Notes: generated from the letters alone by a model not told the origin. A stretch of 64,000 bases of DNA from an uncultured Clostridia bacterium (GCA_947570215.1 CANOTO010000005.1:62001-126000), one strand, 5' to 3'; numbered from the stretch's first letter, positions 32,459-41,980 are shown. Translations and numbers: made by a program.

Positions 32459-33589
32459 ATGATTTACAAGAGATTTCAGGATATACAGCTTTCCGCTTTG
32501 GGCTTCGGAACGATGCGGCTGCCTATTAAAAACGGCGTTTATTCCGATATAGACGAACAAGCCGCCGCCGAAATGTTCGATTACGCGATTAAAAACGGAG
32601 TAAACTATTTCGATACGGCGTGGGGTTATCACGACGGTCAGTCCGAAATTGTCACAGGCAAGTTGCTGTCAAAGTATTCGCGCAACAAGTATTATCTTGC
32701 AAGTAAATTTCCGGGTTACGACCTTGCCAATATGGACAAGGTGGAAGAAATATTCGAAAAACAACTGCAAAAATGCGGTGTGGAATACTTCGACTTTTAC
32801 CTTTTCCACAACGTATGCGAGAAGAATATCGACGCGTATTTGGACGAAAAGTACGGAATATTCGATTACTTAATAAAACAAAAGCAAAACGGCAGAATAA
32901 AGCATCTCGGATTTTCGGCTCACGGCGAACTCAACGTTATAGAGCGGTTTTTGCAAAAATACGGCTCGGCTATGGAATTCGGACAATTGCAAATCAACTA
33001 TCTCGATTGGGAATTTCAATCCGCAAGGCGCAAGGCGGAGTTGCTGCAACAATACGGAATACCCGTTTGGGTTATGGAACCGTTGCGCGGCGGAAAATTG
33101 GCAGGCTTGGACGCAGGGTACGAGCGTACGCTAAAATCCGTCCGTCCCGACGAGCCTATTGCCGCTTGGGCGTTCAGGTTTTTGCAAAGTATCCCCGAAG
33201 TTACGGTTACTCTTTCGGGAATGTCCAATCTCGAACAGGTCAAGGCAAATATCGAAACGTACCGTCACGACAAGCCGCTAACGGATGATGAATGCGCAAC
33301 TTTGCTTGCTATTGCCGACGAAATGGTGGGCGCAACCAAGCTGCCATGTACGGAGTGCCGCTACTGTACTGCGCACTGTCCCAAGGGGCTCGATATTCCC
33401 GCCCTTATCAAGCTGTACAATGAGCATCGTTTTACAGGCGGCGGTTTTATCGCGCCTATGGTATTGTCGTCGTACGACAAAAGCAAGTTGCCGAACGCTT
33501 GTATAGGCTGCAAAAGCTGCGAAAAGGTCTGTCCGCAGCAGATAATAATTTCGGAAATGATGAAGGATTTTTCCGAGCGTTTGAAGTGA
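32459..33589 (+). CDS. Aldo/keto reductase with two C-terminal Fe-S motifs
   Basis: 376 aa. The AKR barrel covers ~1-285 (GFGTMRLP start, NYFDTAWGYHDGQSE with the catalytic Asp/Tyr region, YDFYLFHN). The C-terminus adds a ferredoxin-type segment with CTECRYCTAHCPKG (~295-308) and CIGCKSCEKVCPQ (~353-365), so an electron-transferring Fe-S domain is likely. AGGAGAC RBS. Same operon as the two hydrolases, 26 bases away. Confidence 0.85.
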   Translation: MIYKRFQDIQLSALGFGTMRLPIKNGVYSDIDEQAAAEMFDYAIKNGVNYFDTAWGYHDGQSEIVTGKLLSKYSRNKYYLASKFPGYDLANMDKVEEIFEKQLQKCGVEYFDFYLFHNVCEKNIDAYLDEKYGIFDYLIKQKQNGRIKHLGFSAHGELNVIERFLQKYGSAMEFGQLQINYLDWEFQSARRKAELLQQYGIPVWVMEPLRGGKLAGLDAGYERTLKSVRPDEPIAAWAFRFLQSIPEVTVTLSGMSNLEQVKANIETYRHDKPLTDDECATLLAIADEMVGATKLPCTECRYCTAHCPKGLDIPALIKLYNEHRFTGGGFIAPMVLSSYDKSKLPNACIGCKSCEKVCPQQIIISEMMKDFSERLK

Positions 33590-34124
33590 CGACAGGCTAT
33601 TTCCACATCGAAATTGTGTTGTATTTAATCGACGTGTGATAAAATACGTTAAGTTACTGTCCGACGGAGTTTATCGTCATTCCGTCGGACGGTTTTATAT
33701 CGGCGGAAATCGTTGTGCATTTTATTCTATATTTAAGTGTTAACCAAACGCCGACTTATGCAGTAAACAATATTATAGTTATTATTTCTTGACAAATTGT
33801 GCGCGGGCAACTATCATATAATTGATTTAGTATAGACGTAAATGAGCTCTCGGCTGTTGAGTATAATAATTTTTATAAGCCATACTAAAAATAATCGAAG
33901 AAGCGACACACCCTGCCTTGCTCGACAAGTTTTACATTTGCGTCAACTACGTTTCGTAAAAGGGGATTGCGTCCGAACGTTTACGTCGGGTTTACTACGG
34001 CTTTCGCGCAAAGTCAACGAGATATCTCCGCGTAAAAGACGGATAACGTTTGGCAGATTACCCACCTGTTTTTGTCAGGTTGAACCACAGTAAAACACGG
34101 CTATGGCGGGGTGATTTTTTACAA
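33590..34124 (+). other. 535-base gap with one terminator and a possible promoter
   Basis: It begins with the stem 33659-33668/33681-33690 followed by TTTTATAT, the likely terminator of the reductase operon. TTGACA at 33789-33794 and TATAAT at 33817-33822 are 22 bases apart, too far for a standard promoter. A second TATAAT is at about 33863. Frames in the remaining sequence look like noise, so the comEA-like gene probably has a long untranslated leader. Confidence 0.45.
33659..33696 (+). terminator. Terminator after the aldo/keto reductase
   Basis: GTCCGACGGA with TCCGTCGGAC, 12-base loop, then GGTTTTATAT. Confidence 0.75.
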
Positions 34125-34634
34125 ATGACGAAAAACGTCGCAATGATTACGGCTTTGCTTACGGTTGCGTGTTTGATATTGTGCTGTTGCTCGGCGACTT
34201 ACGTCGAACGCGACGTTATTTCTCAAGACCCTACTTATTACGATATTTATGTCAGCGGAGCCGTTGAAAACGACGGCTGCATTTCTCTTATTGCCGGCAG
34301 CGATTACGCAACGCTTTACGATTGCGCGGGGTTGATAGACGGCGTATCCGCTTTGCCCGATAATTTATCGGTTTTTTTAACTGCATATACTCTTGAAGTA
34401 ATCGTCGATTACACGGTAGGTGACGCAGTATACAATAGCGTCAACGTAAACGGCGCTTTGGTAATAGCGCGTATTCCCATACCTAACGTGGAATACCGAG
34501 TCGTCGACAAACTCGCCGACTTTTTGGAAAGCAACGGTACTATTACCAACCGCGATACGCTTCGTGAAGCGTTGGGCGACGACTATGAAGACAATTACTA
34601 CAAATTTTTTATAAGCAGGCAAGATTATGCGTAA
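34125..34634 (+). CDS. ComEA-like protein, SLBB-type, divergent
   Basis: 169 aa from the ATG at 34125. A hydrophobic start with LILCCC may be a lipobox or membrane anchor. The following YYDIYVSGAVENDGCISL, ATLYDCAGLIDG block matches the SLBB domain found in ComEA, a membrane-bound DNA receptor of competence. The usual C-terminal helix-hairpin-helix DNA-binding part is not recognisable; there is only a short helical tail. It overlaps comEC by eight bases, the normal comEA-comEC order. DNA binding is therefore doubtful. Confidence 0.6.
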   Translation: MTKNVAMITALLTVACLILCCCSATYVERDVISQDPTYYDIYVSGAVENDGCISLIAGSDYATLYDCAGLIDGVSALPDNLSVFLTAYTLEVIVDYTVGDAVYNSVNVNGALVIARIPIPNVEYRVVDKLADFLESNGTITNRDTLREALGDDYEDNYYKFFISRQDYA

Positions 34635-36768
34635 AACGGTCAACTTCCGCGTTTCGCTGTTTATAGCCGTCGGCATAATTTTGGGCATATTTTCATTTTA
34701 CGAGTTGTTGTTCGGAGATTTTTATTTCGTGCTTGCTTCAGCCGTTATTCTGTCGGCTTGCGGAACTGTTTTCGCTTTTTTACATAGTAAAGCTTATCGC
34801 GTTTTTGCAGTCATTCTCGTTTTTCTTTCGTTGGGCTTCGGCGTCGCTCAGCTGTCTTATAATAATTTAACTTCCGACGAAGCGTTTGGCGAACGCGTAG
34901 AATTGAGCGGCAGAGTGGCTTACTACTGCGACGGCTCGGATGGATTTTATCGATTCTATTTGGAAGATTGCACAGACGCCGACGGACGCAATTATAAGGG
35001 GCGTACGAAAATCGGCGTTTTCTACGACGGGGATATATCTGTGGGCGACAATGTCAGCGTCACGGGAGAGTTGTATTCCGTCTACCCGGTTCAAGCGGAA
35101 AACAAAACGTATCTACTTCGCGACCGAATTCGTTACGAAATACTTTCGCCTACGATTACAAGCGTATCCGCGGGCAATACCAACGTCGGCGAGAGCGTGC
35201 GCGCCTATATTCGCCGTACGGTGCAAGACTATATGCCGCTATGCTCCGAAGTGGGCTATTCGCTGCTTACGGGCGACCGTTCGTATCTGCCGAGTAACAT
35301 CGAATACTACTTTACGCAAGCGGGCATTATTCATTTGCTTGCTGTAAGCGGATTGCACGTAGGGTTTATTGTTGCCCTTTTGTGTTTCGTTTTCAAACGT
35401 TTTCGTCTGCGTCCAGTTGTCGAATGGGCGTTGGTTACAGTTCCGCTGATTTTTTACGCGTATGTTTGTAATTTCACTCCGTCCGTAGTTCGGGCGGTAA
35501 TAATGGTGTGCTGCGGTTACTGCGCGCGAGCGGTGTACGGCAGATACGATTTGTTGACTTCTCTGTCTTTGGCTGTCGCAGTTATTCTCGTATTGTCGCC
35601 GTTCAGTTTGTTTGACGTTGGTTTTCAACTGTCTGCATTGTCCGTATTCGGTATAGCCGCGCTGTATTCGCAGGCGGACAGATTTTTGCGTCGCAGACGA
35701 ATACCGAGCTTCGTTCGCTATATTATCAATTCGATTACTATGTCCGCGTCTTGTTCGTTGTCTACAATTTTTACCGTAGCAGTCAACTTCGGCAAGATTC
35801 CGACTCTCGGTGTATTGGTCAATCTGTTGGCAATTCCAATAGTAACTTTCGCTTTTGTCGCCGGCTTAGTCGGGCTTCTTCCGTGGGTATTCCATTACGT
35901 TTTGTATTCCGCGGATATGGCTTTGACTGGCTTGTATTCGCTGTCGGTCGCCGTGGGAGAACTGCCGTTTTCGTCGGTTACGGCGGTTGCCACGGCTTTG
36001 TGCGTAGTAGTTGCCGCCATATGGTGTTTTATTGCGGGCGGATACGTTAATTTGAGCAAAATCGGCAAAATAATTGCCCATTCGCTGTGTTTTGCGGCTA
36101 TGGCGGCTTGCGTGTGCGCGTCGTTTGTCAAGTCCGCGCCGAATAATCAAGCATACGTTTGCTACGGCTACGACGATTGTATAGTTACCGTTACTTCGAC
36201 GGACGGAGAAATGGTAATCGTAGGCGAATTTAACGACGCTTACGCCGCGGCAGAAGCGTCGGACTACGCAAGGAAGTACAAGGTAAAATCCTGCGTTTTG
36301 TATTTTACCGATTACAAGTCCTGCGAGATAAGCAATTTGCAGATGTTTTTGGATTGTTTGCCGATTGACAAGGCGTACGTTTTGGATTCTTCCTATAACG
36401 CCCAAGCGGACGAGTTTATGAAAGACAACGGTATTGCCGTTGTCAGGCAATCCAAAAATACGGTTAGCGGCGGCGTTATTACGACGCGTTCGCTGTATAA
36501 CGGCGTATTGTCGGGCGTAATCGTAACCTGCGGCGAACTGGACGTAGCTTTGATATACGGCGATTCCGCTTTCGCCGCGGACTTGGTAAACGTGGTGGAT
36601 TATGCGGACGTTTACGCTCTCGCCGACGCGAATTATGTCGAATCGGAAGTCGCGCATACGACGCTTAGCAGATATCAAACGTCAAGAGTCCATAATTACG
36701 GCGCAAATAAGTACGGGAACTTTACAATCGGGACAAAAGGTGGTACAATAAAACTCAGATTCAGATAG
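34627..36768 (+). CDS. comEC: ComEC/Rec2 DNA-uptake channel, atypical C-terminus
   Basis: 713 aa. An N-terminal helix pair and OB-like part (about 1-180), then the competence domain with LLAVSGLHVGFIVALL (around residues 238-253) and many membrane helices to ~490. The C-terminal ~200 residues occupy the place of the metallo-beta-lactamase-like nuclease but the HxHxDH zinc motif is missing; the corresponding region reads YFTDYKSCEISNL. It should form the inner-membrane DNA channel; a nuclease function seems lost. It may be moonlighting or vestigial competence. Confidence 0.85.
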   Translation: MRKTVNFRVSLFIAVGIILGIFSFYELLFGDFYFVLASAVILSACGTVFAFLHSKAYRVFAVILVFLSLGFGVAQLSYNNLTSDEAFGERVELSGRVAYYCDGSDGFYRFYLEDCTDADGRNYKGRTKIGVFYDGDISVGDNVSVTGELYSVYPVQAENKTYLLRDRIRYEILSPTITSVSAGNTNVGESVRAYIRRTVQDYMPLCSEVGYSLLTGDRSYLPSNIEYYFTQAGIIHLLAVSGLHVGFIVALLCFVFKRFRLRPVVEWALVTVPLIFYAYVCNFTPSVVRAVIMVCCGYCARAVYGRYDLLTSLSLAVAVILVLSPFSLFDVGFQLSALSVFGIAALYSQADRFLRRRRIPSFVRYIINSITMSASCSLSTIFTVAVNFGKIPTLGVLVNLLAIPIVTFAFVAGLVGLLPWVFHYVLYSADMALTGLYSLSVAVGELPFSSVTAVATALCVVVAAIWCFIAGGYVNLSKIGKIIAHSLCFAAMAACVCASFVKSAPNNQAYVCYGYDDCIVTVTSTDGEMVIVGEFNDAYAAAEASDYARKYKVKSCVLYFTDYKSCEISNLQMFLDCLPIDKAYVLDSSYNAQADEFMKDNGIAVVRQSKNTVSGGVITTRSLYNGVLSGVIVTCGELDVALIYGDSAFAADLVNVVDYADVYALADANYVESEVAHTTLSRYQTSRVHNYGANKYGNFTIGTKGGTIKLRFR

Positions 36769-36775
36769 GGGGAAT

Positions 36776-37732
36776 ATGGTGATAAGGTTTCTCGAACTCA
36801 AAGAAAAACTCAAAAACAACGACTACCCTTGTCTGTGCCTGTACGGTAACGACGATTGGGTAAAGCGCAGAGCGGTCAGCTACGTATGCGAAGCGTCGGG
36901 AGTCGTTGACGACGGCTTTTCCGTCGATCGGCTGGAATCGCCTAATATCTCCGAAATCGAGATTGCGTGTATGACTCGGGGGCTGTTTGCCGAGAAAAAG
37001 CTTGTGGTGTGCGAAGGCTTCGCTTTTTCCGAAGGCGCAAGGCTAAAGGGCGAACAAAAGCGGCTTGCAGAGCTGTTAAAGCGGTACGACGGCGATTTTT
37101 GCCTTGTTTTCGTTGCCGATTCGGACAAAAACTTCGACGTGGAAGGCGTAGAAAAGGTCAACTGCAATCACTTGGATAAGGACAGCGTTACCAAATGGAT
37201 TATGTCCTACTGCAAACGCAGTCAAGTGTCTGCGGACAAGCTGTGCGCCGAGAAGTTAGCGGTGTATTGTCTGAACGATATGTCCCGCGTTTCCGTCGAA
37301 ACGCAAAAGCTGCTCGATTACGGCGAGTTCTCCGTCGAGTCGGTTGAGCGGTTGGTGCACAAGGACGCAGAATACGTAGTATACGATTTATCGCAGTTAA
37401 TCGCCGACAAAAATGCGGGCAAAGCGGTGGAAACTTACCGCGGATTGCTTACCCGCGGCGAAGAAGCGCGTTCGCTGTTCGCTTTACTGTATAATTTTTA
37501 CCGCCGCGTTTATTACGTCAAAACTTCGGATTTTTCTACCGAAGAAACAGCGAATTATCTCAACGTCAAGACTGCGGCTGTCGGTTTTGCCAAGGATACG
37601 GCAAAACGCTACAAGCCTATGCAGTTAAATAAAGCGCTGAAGTATTTCGAACAAGCCGACTTAAAGCTCAAAGCGTTTTTGGACGAAAACGAAGTGATGA
37701 ATGCTCTCATTATGCAGCTTGTGTCTTTATAA
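36776..37732 (+). CDS. holA: DNA polymerase III delta subunit
   Basis: 318 aa, family length. Three-domain clamp-loader delta layout, recognised by YGNDDWVKRRAVSYV at the start, LVVCEGFAF, CLVFVADSDKNF and the late helix LLTRGEEARSLFALLYNFYRRVYYVK. AGGGGGAAT RBS. Sits directly after comEC, the common Bacillota arrangement (comEC-holA). Confidence 0.9.
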   Translation: MVIRFLELKEKLKNNDYPCLCLYGNDDWVKRRAVSYVCEASGVVDDGFSVDRLESPNISEIEIACMTRGLFAEKKLVVCEGFAFSEGARLKGEQKRLAELLKRYDGDFCLVFVADSDKNFDVEGVEKVNCNHLDKDSVTKWIMSYCKRSQVSADKLCAEKLAVYCLNDMSRVSVETQKLLDYGEFSVESVERLVHKDAEYVVYDLSQLIADKNAGKAVETYRGLLTRGEEARSLFALLYNFYRRVYYVKTSDFSTEETANYLNVKTAAVGFAKDTAKRYKPMQLNKALKYFEQADLKLKAFLDENEVMNALIMQLVSL

Positions 37733-37744
37733 GGAGAAAATGTT

Positions 37745-38284
37745 GTGTTTAACAAATTACGAGCCAACTATAATTTGTCAAATGTGCTGGTGCGGATAGC
37801 TTTCGTATTGGCGTTCGTGTTTTGCAATTGGCAGCGCTTTTTAGGCGTGGCGTACAATATGAGTTTTCAGTCGATAACTGGCGGAACGCTCGATATAAGC
37901 GGAGTGGGCGTGCTGTTGCTGTCTCTTTTTTCGGCCGCGCTTATGGGAGCGGTTTTGATGTTTTTGATACCGTTTTTGGCCGATGTGTTTCTTAATTTGG
38001 CAAAGATTCATTCAGTACCTCGCGCTGAGTACAGATTGTTGCTGCTACTGTTTTTTACAATAGGATTTTTTGCTAACGGGTTGCTGAATCTGATAAATCT
38101 TGCAACGCCGTTGCTTCTCGTATGGGGCGGCGTGCTGTTTCCATTTGTCGTATCGGTGTGCTGCTGCTTTGCTTTTTACAAGGTTACGGTAAGATTGTAC
38201 TTTAACGACGTAACCGTCGTAAATTATTTCAAATACTACGTCGTTGTTTCGGCGGCGCTGATATTCTTTTTGGAGATACTATGA
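37745..38284 (+). CDS. Membrane protein, unknown
   Basis: 179 aa with GTG start at 37745 (AAGGAG at 37731-37736). Four or five hydrophobic segments; no recognised domain. It overlaps the next gene by four bases. The GTG start is inferred because the in-frame ATG at 37740 region gives only a 19-codon frame. Sits between a replication gene and a peptidase gene, so no functional hint. Confidence 0.6.
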   Translation: MFNKLRANYNLSNVLVRIAFVLAFVFCNWQRFLGVAYNMSFQSITGGTLDISGVGVLLLSLFSAALMGAVLMFLIPFLADVFLNLAKIHSVPRAEYRLLLLLFFTIGFFANGLLNLINLATPLLLVWGGVLFPFVVSVCCCFAFYKVTVRLYFNDVTVVNYFKYYVVVSAALIFFLEIL

Positions 38285-39519
38285 AAAGGGCGGTTTTATT
38301 TGCGGTCGTTTTAGGTATCGTCCTAACGTGCGCGTTTTCTTCAACGGCTTTTGCCGAAACTTCCGATGGTGGTTATAAGAACAGTCAGGCGTATACTCTC
38401 GTCAAGAAAATATGCGACGAATTACCCGTCCGCCAAGCGGGCAAGAACGGTCAGACCGCAATATGGCTTCAAAACGAGTTTGCAGACTTGACAGACGGGC
38501 AAATACAAGCGGACGTTAAAGAATTTGCTATAACGGACGCGACAAAAGGCTATAATGTTCAGGCGTGGCTGCGTCCAAACACAGCAACTAATAAGCAGAT
38601 TATTATAGGTGCGCATTACGACGCCGAAGGTCAGGGCGCGGGCGATAATGCCGCGGGAGTGGCGGCTGTGCTCATGATTATGCAAAGGCTGTATAAATCG
38701 GGCGGCTTACCCGTTAACGTCTGCTTCGTACTGTTCGACGGCGAAGAACTGGGCTTGCTCGGCTCGCAGAATTTTCTCGCTTCGATGACGCAAACGGATA
38801 TCGACAACACTCTCGTAATGTTTAATTTAGACAGCATAGCCAACGGCGACAATCTGTATTTGTGGTGCGAGAACAAGCATACCGACCTTGCCGAGCTTAT
38901 AACAAGCAAGTCGGATATGTTAAGAGAAAAGCCTTACGCCAAGGGTACCTTCAACCTTGCTAACTATTATTACGGATATACGGAGATTCCGCAGAATTCC
39001 GACCAAACGCCTTTCCGTTTGGCGGGTATTCCCACCGCGCTGTTCTTTTCGGGAACGTACGACGTAAAACCGTGGAATTACGCCGAAAGCAAAGACCCGA
39101 ATAAAAGCGTCATGAACTCCGCGCAGGATACTTTTGACAATTTGGACAAATACAACGGCGCACAGTTTGTCGACAAAATCAACGCCGTAGTAAACAGCGT
39201 CGAGCAAACGGTCTTGGACGGCGAATTCGTAACGGTCGCCGCTAATCAGCGCGCGCAGCTGGTTAATCTTAAAGTATGGTATCAGCCTTGGTGGGCGCGG
39301 CTTGTTTGCGCGATAGTATTCGCAATCTTGGTGGTTTTAGCGGTTTTGTATTATCGCAAGCTGCAAAAGAACGCTATTTTAGGCACGGCGGAAGTCAAGA
39401 ATAACAGCGTATTTTCCACTCCGCAGGCGGAAGACATTTTCGCTTTCGGCGATAAAAAGACTAACGGCGGCAGCCCGCCCGCAGAAGATGTTTTTACATT
39501 CGACGATAAAAAGAAATAA
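38281..39519 (+). CDS. M28-family metallopeptidase, membrane-bound
   Basis: 412 aa. A signal-like N-terminus (1-26), the peptidase core with GAHYDAEGQGAGDNAAG (zinc His and bridging Asp), LFDGEELGLLGSQNFL (catalytic Glu, zinc Glu) and LDSIANGD; a membrane helix near residues 340-360 and a short cytoplasmic tail. The last zinc His, normally in a YHTxxD segment, is not in place: that region reads SVMNSAQDTFDNLD. The protein may still be active with another ligand. Substrate unknown. Confidence 0.82.
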   Translation: MKRAVLFAVVLGIVLTCAFSSTAFAETSDGGYKNSQAYTLVKKICDELPVRQAGKNGQTAIWLQNEFADLTDGQIQADVKEFAITDATKGYNVQAWLRPNTATNKQIIIGAHYDAEGQGAGDNAAGVAAVLMIMQRLYKSGGLPVNVCFVLFDGEELGLLGSQNFLASMTQTDIDNTLVMFNLDSIANGDNLYLWCENKHTDLAELITSKSDMLREKPYAKGTFNLANYYYGYTEIPQNSDQTPFRLAGIPTALFFSGTYDVKPWNYAESKDPNKSVMNSAQDTFDNLDKYNGAQFVDKINAVVNSVEQTVLDGEFVTVAANQRAQLVNLKVWYQPWWARLVCAIVFAILVVLAVLYYRKLQKNAILGTAEVKNNSVFSTPQAEDIFAFGDKKTNGGSPPAEDVFTFDDKKK

Positions 39520-39525
39520 ATTATT

Positions 39526-40221
39526 ATGAAACAACGGATAAACAATTTAAGACCTTGGATATTTTGGCTGATTTACGTCGGCGTAATAGTCGCGTGCGTA
39601 ATTATCGACCAGTTGACAAAGCATTTTATCGAGATAGCGGTAGCCAATGCCGAAGGACATCGAATACGCATATTGGGCGATTGGCTTACGCTTGTGTGGA
39701 CGACAAACGACGGGGCGACGGGCGGCATGTTTTCCGGTATGGAGGGGCGAAATATTTTGTTTTTCGTCATGACGCTTGTGGGATTGCCCGTATTCGGATA
39801 TATGCTGTACCGCAGTCGTACGCGCAGCGTATGTGGGCAGGTGGCGTTCTCTTTTATTATCGGCGGAACGCTCGGCAATGCGATAGACAGACTTTTTCTT
39901 GCGCAAAAGGGCTTTTTTACAGGCGCAGTGCGCGACTTTGTACGCGTGGAAAATTTCTTTGGCATATTCAATATGGCGGACAGCTTTTTGGTTGTGGGCG
40001 TAATACTGGCGCTGCTTGCGATAGTGTTTTTCGATTCCGACAGTTTGCTTGCTATGTTACTTACCGAACTCAAAAAGGCGAAAGACGGCGTTCAAACAAG
40101 TCCTTCCGACGACGTAATTCGCGAAGACGACGCCGACGGCGCACAAACGAACGAGCCTATTCGAATTCAACCGCAAGACGAAGCGGAGCAACAAGATGAA
40201 AACGATAAATCTAACGGCTGA
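39526..40221 (+). CDS. lspA: Lipoprotein signal peptidase II with acidic tail
   Basis: 231 aa; the core is 165 aa with four membrane helices. IIDQLTKHF is near residue 25, GGTLGNAIDR near 105-114 (catalytic Asp), and DFV...FGIFNMADSFL near 132-147 (second Asp). The C-terminal ~55 residues are acidic and disordered (DDVIREDDADGAQTNEP), beyond the family norm. It cleaves signal peptides of lipoproteins such as the one at 18408. Overlaps rluD by 26 bases. Confidence 0.9.
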   Translation: MKQRINNLRPWIFWLIYVGVIVACVIIDQLTKHFIEIAVANAEGHRIRILGDWLTLVWTTNDGATGGMFSGMEGRNILFFVMTLVGLPVFGYMLYRSRTRSVCGQVAFSFIIGGTLGNAIDRLFLAQKGFFTGAVRDFVRVENFFGIFNMADSFLVVGVILALLAIVFFDSDSLLAMLLTELKKAKDGVQTSPSDDVIREDDADGAQTNEPIRIQPQDEAEQQDENDKSNG

Positions 40222-41116
40222 TTCTTACTACCGCCGCTTGGACGTTTGCGTTTCGGATAACGGCGGGATAACGCGTAGCCGCGCGCAAAGGCTTATAGAA
40301 GGTTGCTCGGTAACCGTAAACGGGCAAACCGTAACCAAGCCTTCGGCGGAAGTAACGCAGGATTCGGTTATTATCGTAACCTTGCCCGACGAAACGGAGC
40401 TGGACGTTCCCGCGCAGGACATACCTATCGACATAGTGTATCAAGACGCGGATATTGCGGTAATCAACAAGCAGCAGGGACTGACCGTTCATCCTGCAAA
40501 CGGCGTCAATACCGACACTCTTGTCAACGCGCTGCTGTACAATATCAAGGATTTGTCAGGTATAAACGGCGTGCTCCGTCCCGGTATAGTCCACAGACTT
40601 GACAAGGATACCAGCGGCTTGTTGGTCGTTGCGAAAAACGACTTCGCCCATGTTGAACTGCAGCGGCAGATTCAGTGTAAGGAGTGCCGCCGTATATATT
40701 TAGCTTTGCTCGAAGGCAACGTCAAGCAGGATAACGGCGTTATCGATAGGCCCATCGGTCGAAGCAAAAGCGACCGCAAAAAAATGGACGTAGTGGCGGA
40801 CGGACGAAACGCCGTAACGTATTACCAAGTATTGGATCGGTACGGCGCGTACACTCTCGTTCGCTTCGAGCTTAAAACAGGACGTACTCATCAGATACGC
40901 GTACACGCCAAATTTTTGGGTCATCCCGTTGTGGGCGATAAAACCTATGGCTACAAAAACTGCCGTTTTAATCTTGGCGGACAGCTGCTGCACGCGCAAA
41001 GGTTGGAATTTACTCATCCCTCTTCGGGCGAGCGTATGAGCTTTACCGCGCCGCTGCCCGAATATTTTGAAAAAATTTTAGCAACGCTTAGAAATAAATC
41101 CAAGGAGACTTTATGA
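40196..41116 (+). CDS. rluD: RluD-type rRNA pseudouridine synthase
   Basis: 306 aa. N-terminal S4 domain (SRAQRLIEGCSVTVNGQ, residues ~22-40) and catalytic domain with HRLDKDTSGLLV (Asp136 is the nucleophile), a KTGRTHQIRVHAKFLGHP signature and LHAQRLEFTHP. It isomerises uridines in 23S rRNA. The gene starts inside lspA and overlaps the next gene by four bases. lspA-rluD is a common Bacillota pair, which often precedes pyr genes. Confidence 0.93.
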   Translation: MKTINLTADSYYRRLDVCVSDNGGITRSRAQRLIEGCSVTVNGQTVTKPSAEVTQDSVIIVTLPDETELDVPAQDIPIDIVYQDADIAVINKQQGLTVHPANGVNTDTLVNALLYNIKDLSGINGVLRPGIVHRLDKDTSGLLVVAKNDFAHVELQRQIQCKECRRIYLALLEGNVKQDNGVIDRPIGRSKSDRKKMDVVADGRNAVTYYQVLDRYGAYTLVRFELKTGRTHQIRVHAKFLGHPVVGDKTYGYKNCRFNLGGQLLHAQRLEFTHPSSGERMSFTAPLPEYFEKILATLRNKSKETL

Positions 41117-41949
41117 AGCATCTTCTGTCTTTAACGGAATTAAACAAAAACGAAATAAACAACATTCTGGAAATTGCCGCACAGATGCGCCGTATCGTAA
41201 CCAACAGCTACAAAAAGGGTCCGCAGCTTATCGGCAGTACTGTTGCGGGCGTGTGGGATAAGCCCTGCGTTTCGTCTACGGCGTTTTCGCTTGCCGCGGG
41301 CTACTTGTCGGGGACGGCTTGTCCCATATTCGGCTCGGAAGATCTGTACGAGCAGTGCCGTCTGTTGGACAATATGGGCGCTAACGTAGTTGTCATATCA
41401 TGTGAAAACGACAATCTTGCCAAAACCTTCTCAAGTAAAAGTAAGTGCGGCGTAATCAACGGCGGCTCCGGTCAGTACGATCCGATAGGCGCGCTTGCCG
41501 ACCTTATGACGCTAAACGGAAAATTGGACGGTCTTCAGAATCTGTCGGTTTTGGCGGTTGGCAACAGGGAAACCAACAAATTAAACGAGTTAGCTTACAG
41601 TCTGCAACAATACGGTTCTACTCTGTTGTGGTATTTGCCTGCCGACGACTTCGCAACGCAGCGTAAAGGAATAGTAATCGACAAGGCGGAGTCGGCGTTT
41701 GCCGGGGCCGACGCAGTCATCGACATAGGTTTGTCGCCTTTTTCCGCTCCTGCAAAGTACTACGGTACGGCAGGTGGAATATCCGAAGCGTTGATGGACA
41801 AAGCGCGTATCAACTGTCCGCTTTTAGGCACGGACAGCGTAGTGGACCGAATCGGCGTCAAGGAATACCCGTACAACGCGGTCAACGCGCGCAGCGTAAA
41901 CTACGTATCCGTGGCGATGGCTGTGTTGTATCTTATTCATCGCAATTAG
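41113..41949 (+). CDS. Carbamoyltransferase-fold protein without catalytic motifs
   Basis: 278 aa. The fold of aspartate/ornithine carbamoyltransferase is visible: LLSLTELNKNEINNIL start, the second helix, INGG...DPIGALADLMTLNGKL (normally NG/AGD...HPxQ-ALADL), and a C-terminal AVLYLI helix. The carbamoyl-phosphate loop (SxRTR) is replaced by KPCVSSTAFS, and the HPxQ motif by YDPIG. It therefore cannot bind carbamoyl phosphate in the usual way. It lies where pyrB often follows rluD, so it may be a diverged ATCase that has become regulatory or non-catalytic. Confidence 0.65.
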   Translation: MKHLLSLTELNKNEINNILEIAAQMRRIVTNSYKKGPQLIGSTVAGVWDKPCVSSTAFSLAAGYLSGTACPIFGSEDLYEQCRLLDNMGANVVVISCENDNLAKTFSSKSKCGVINGGSGQYDPIGALADLMTLNGKLDGLQNLSVLAVGNRETNKLNELAYSLQQYGSTLLWYLPADDFATQRKGIVIDKAESAFAGADAVIDIGLSPFSAPAKYYGTAGGISEALMDKARINCPLLGTDSVVDRIGVKEYPYNAVNARSVNYVSVAMAVLYLIHRN

Positions 41950-41980
41950 TTTATTTGTGTTTGTATTATGGAGGCACGGT

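Noticed and set aside
33842..34093. 83-codon frame before the comEA-like gene
   Set aside because: No RBS, composition unlike coding sequence here; treated as leader.
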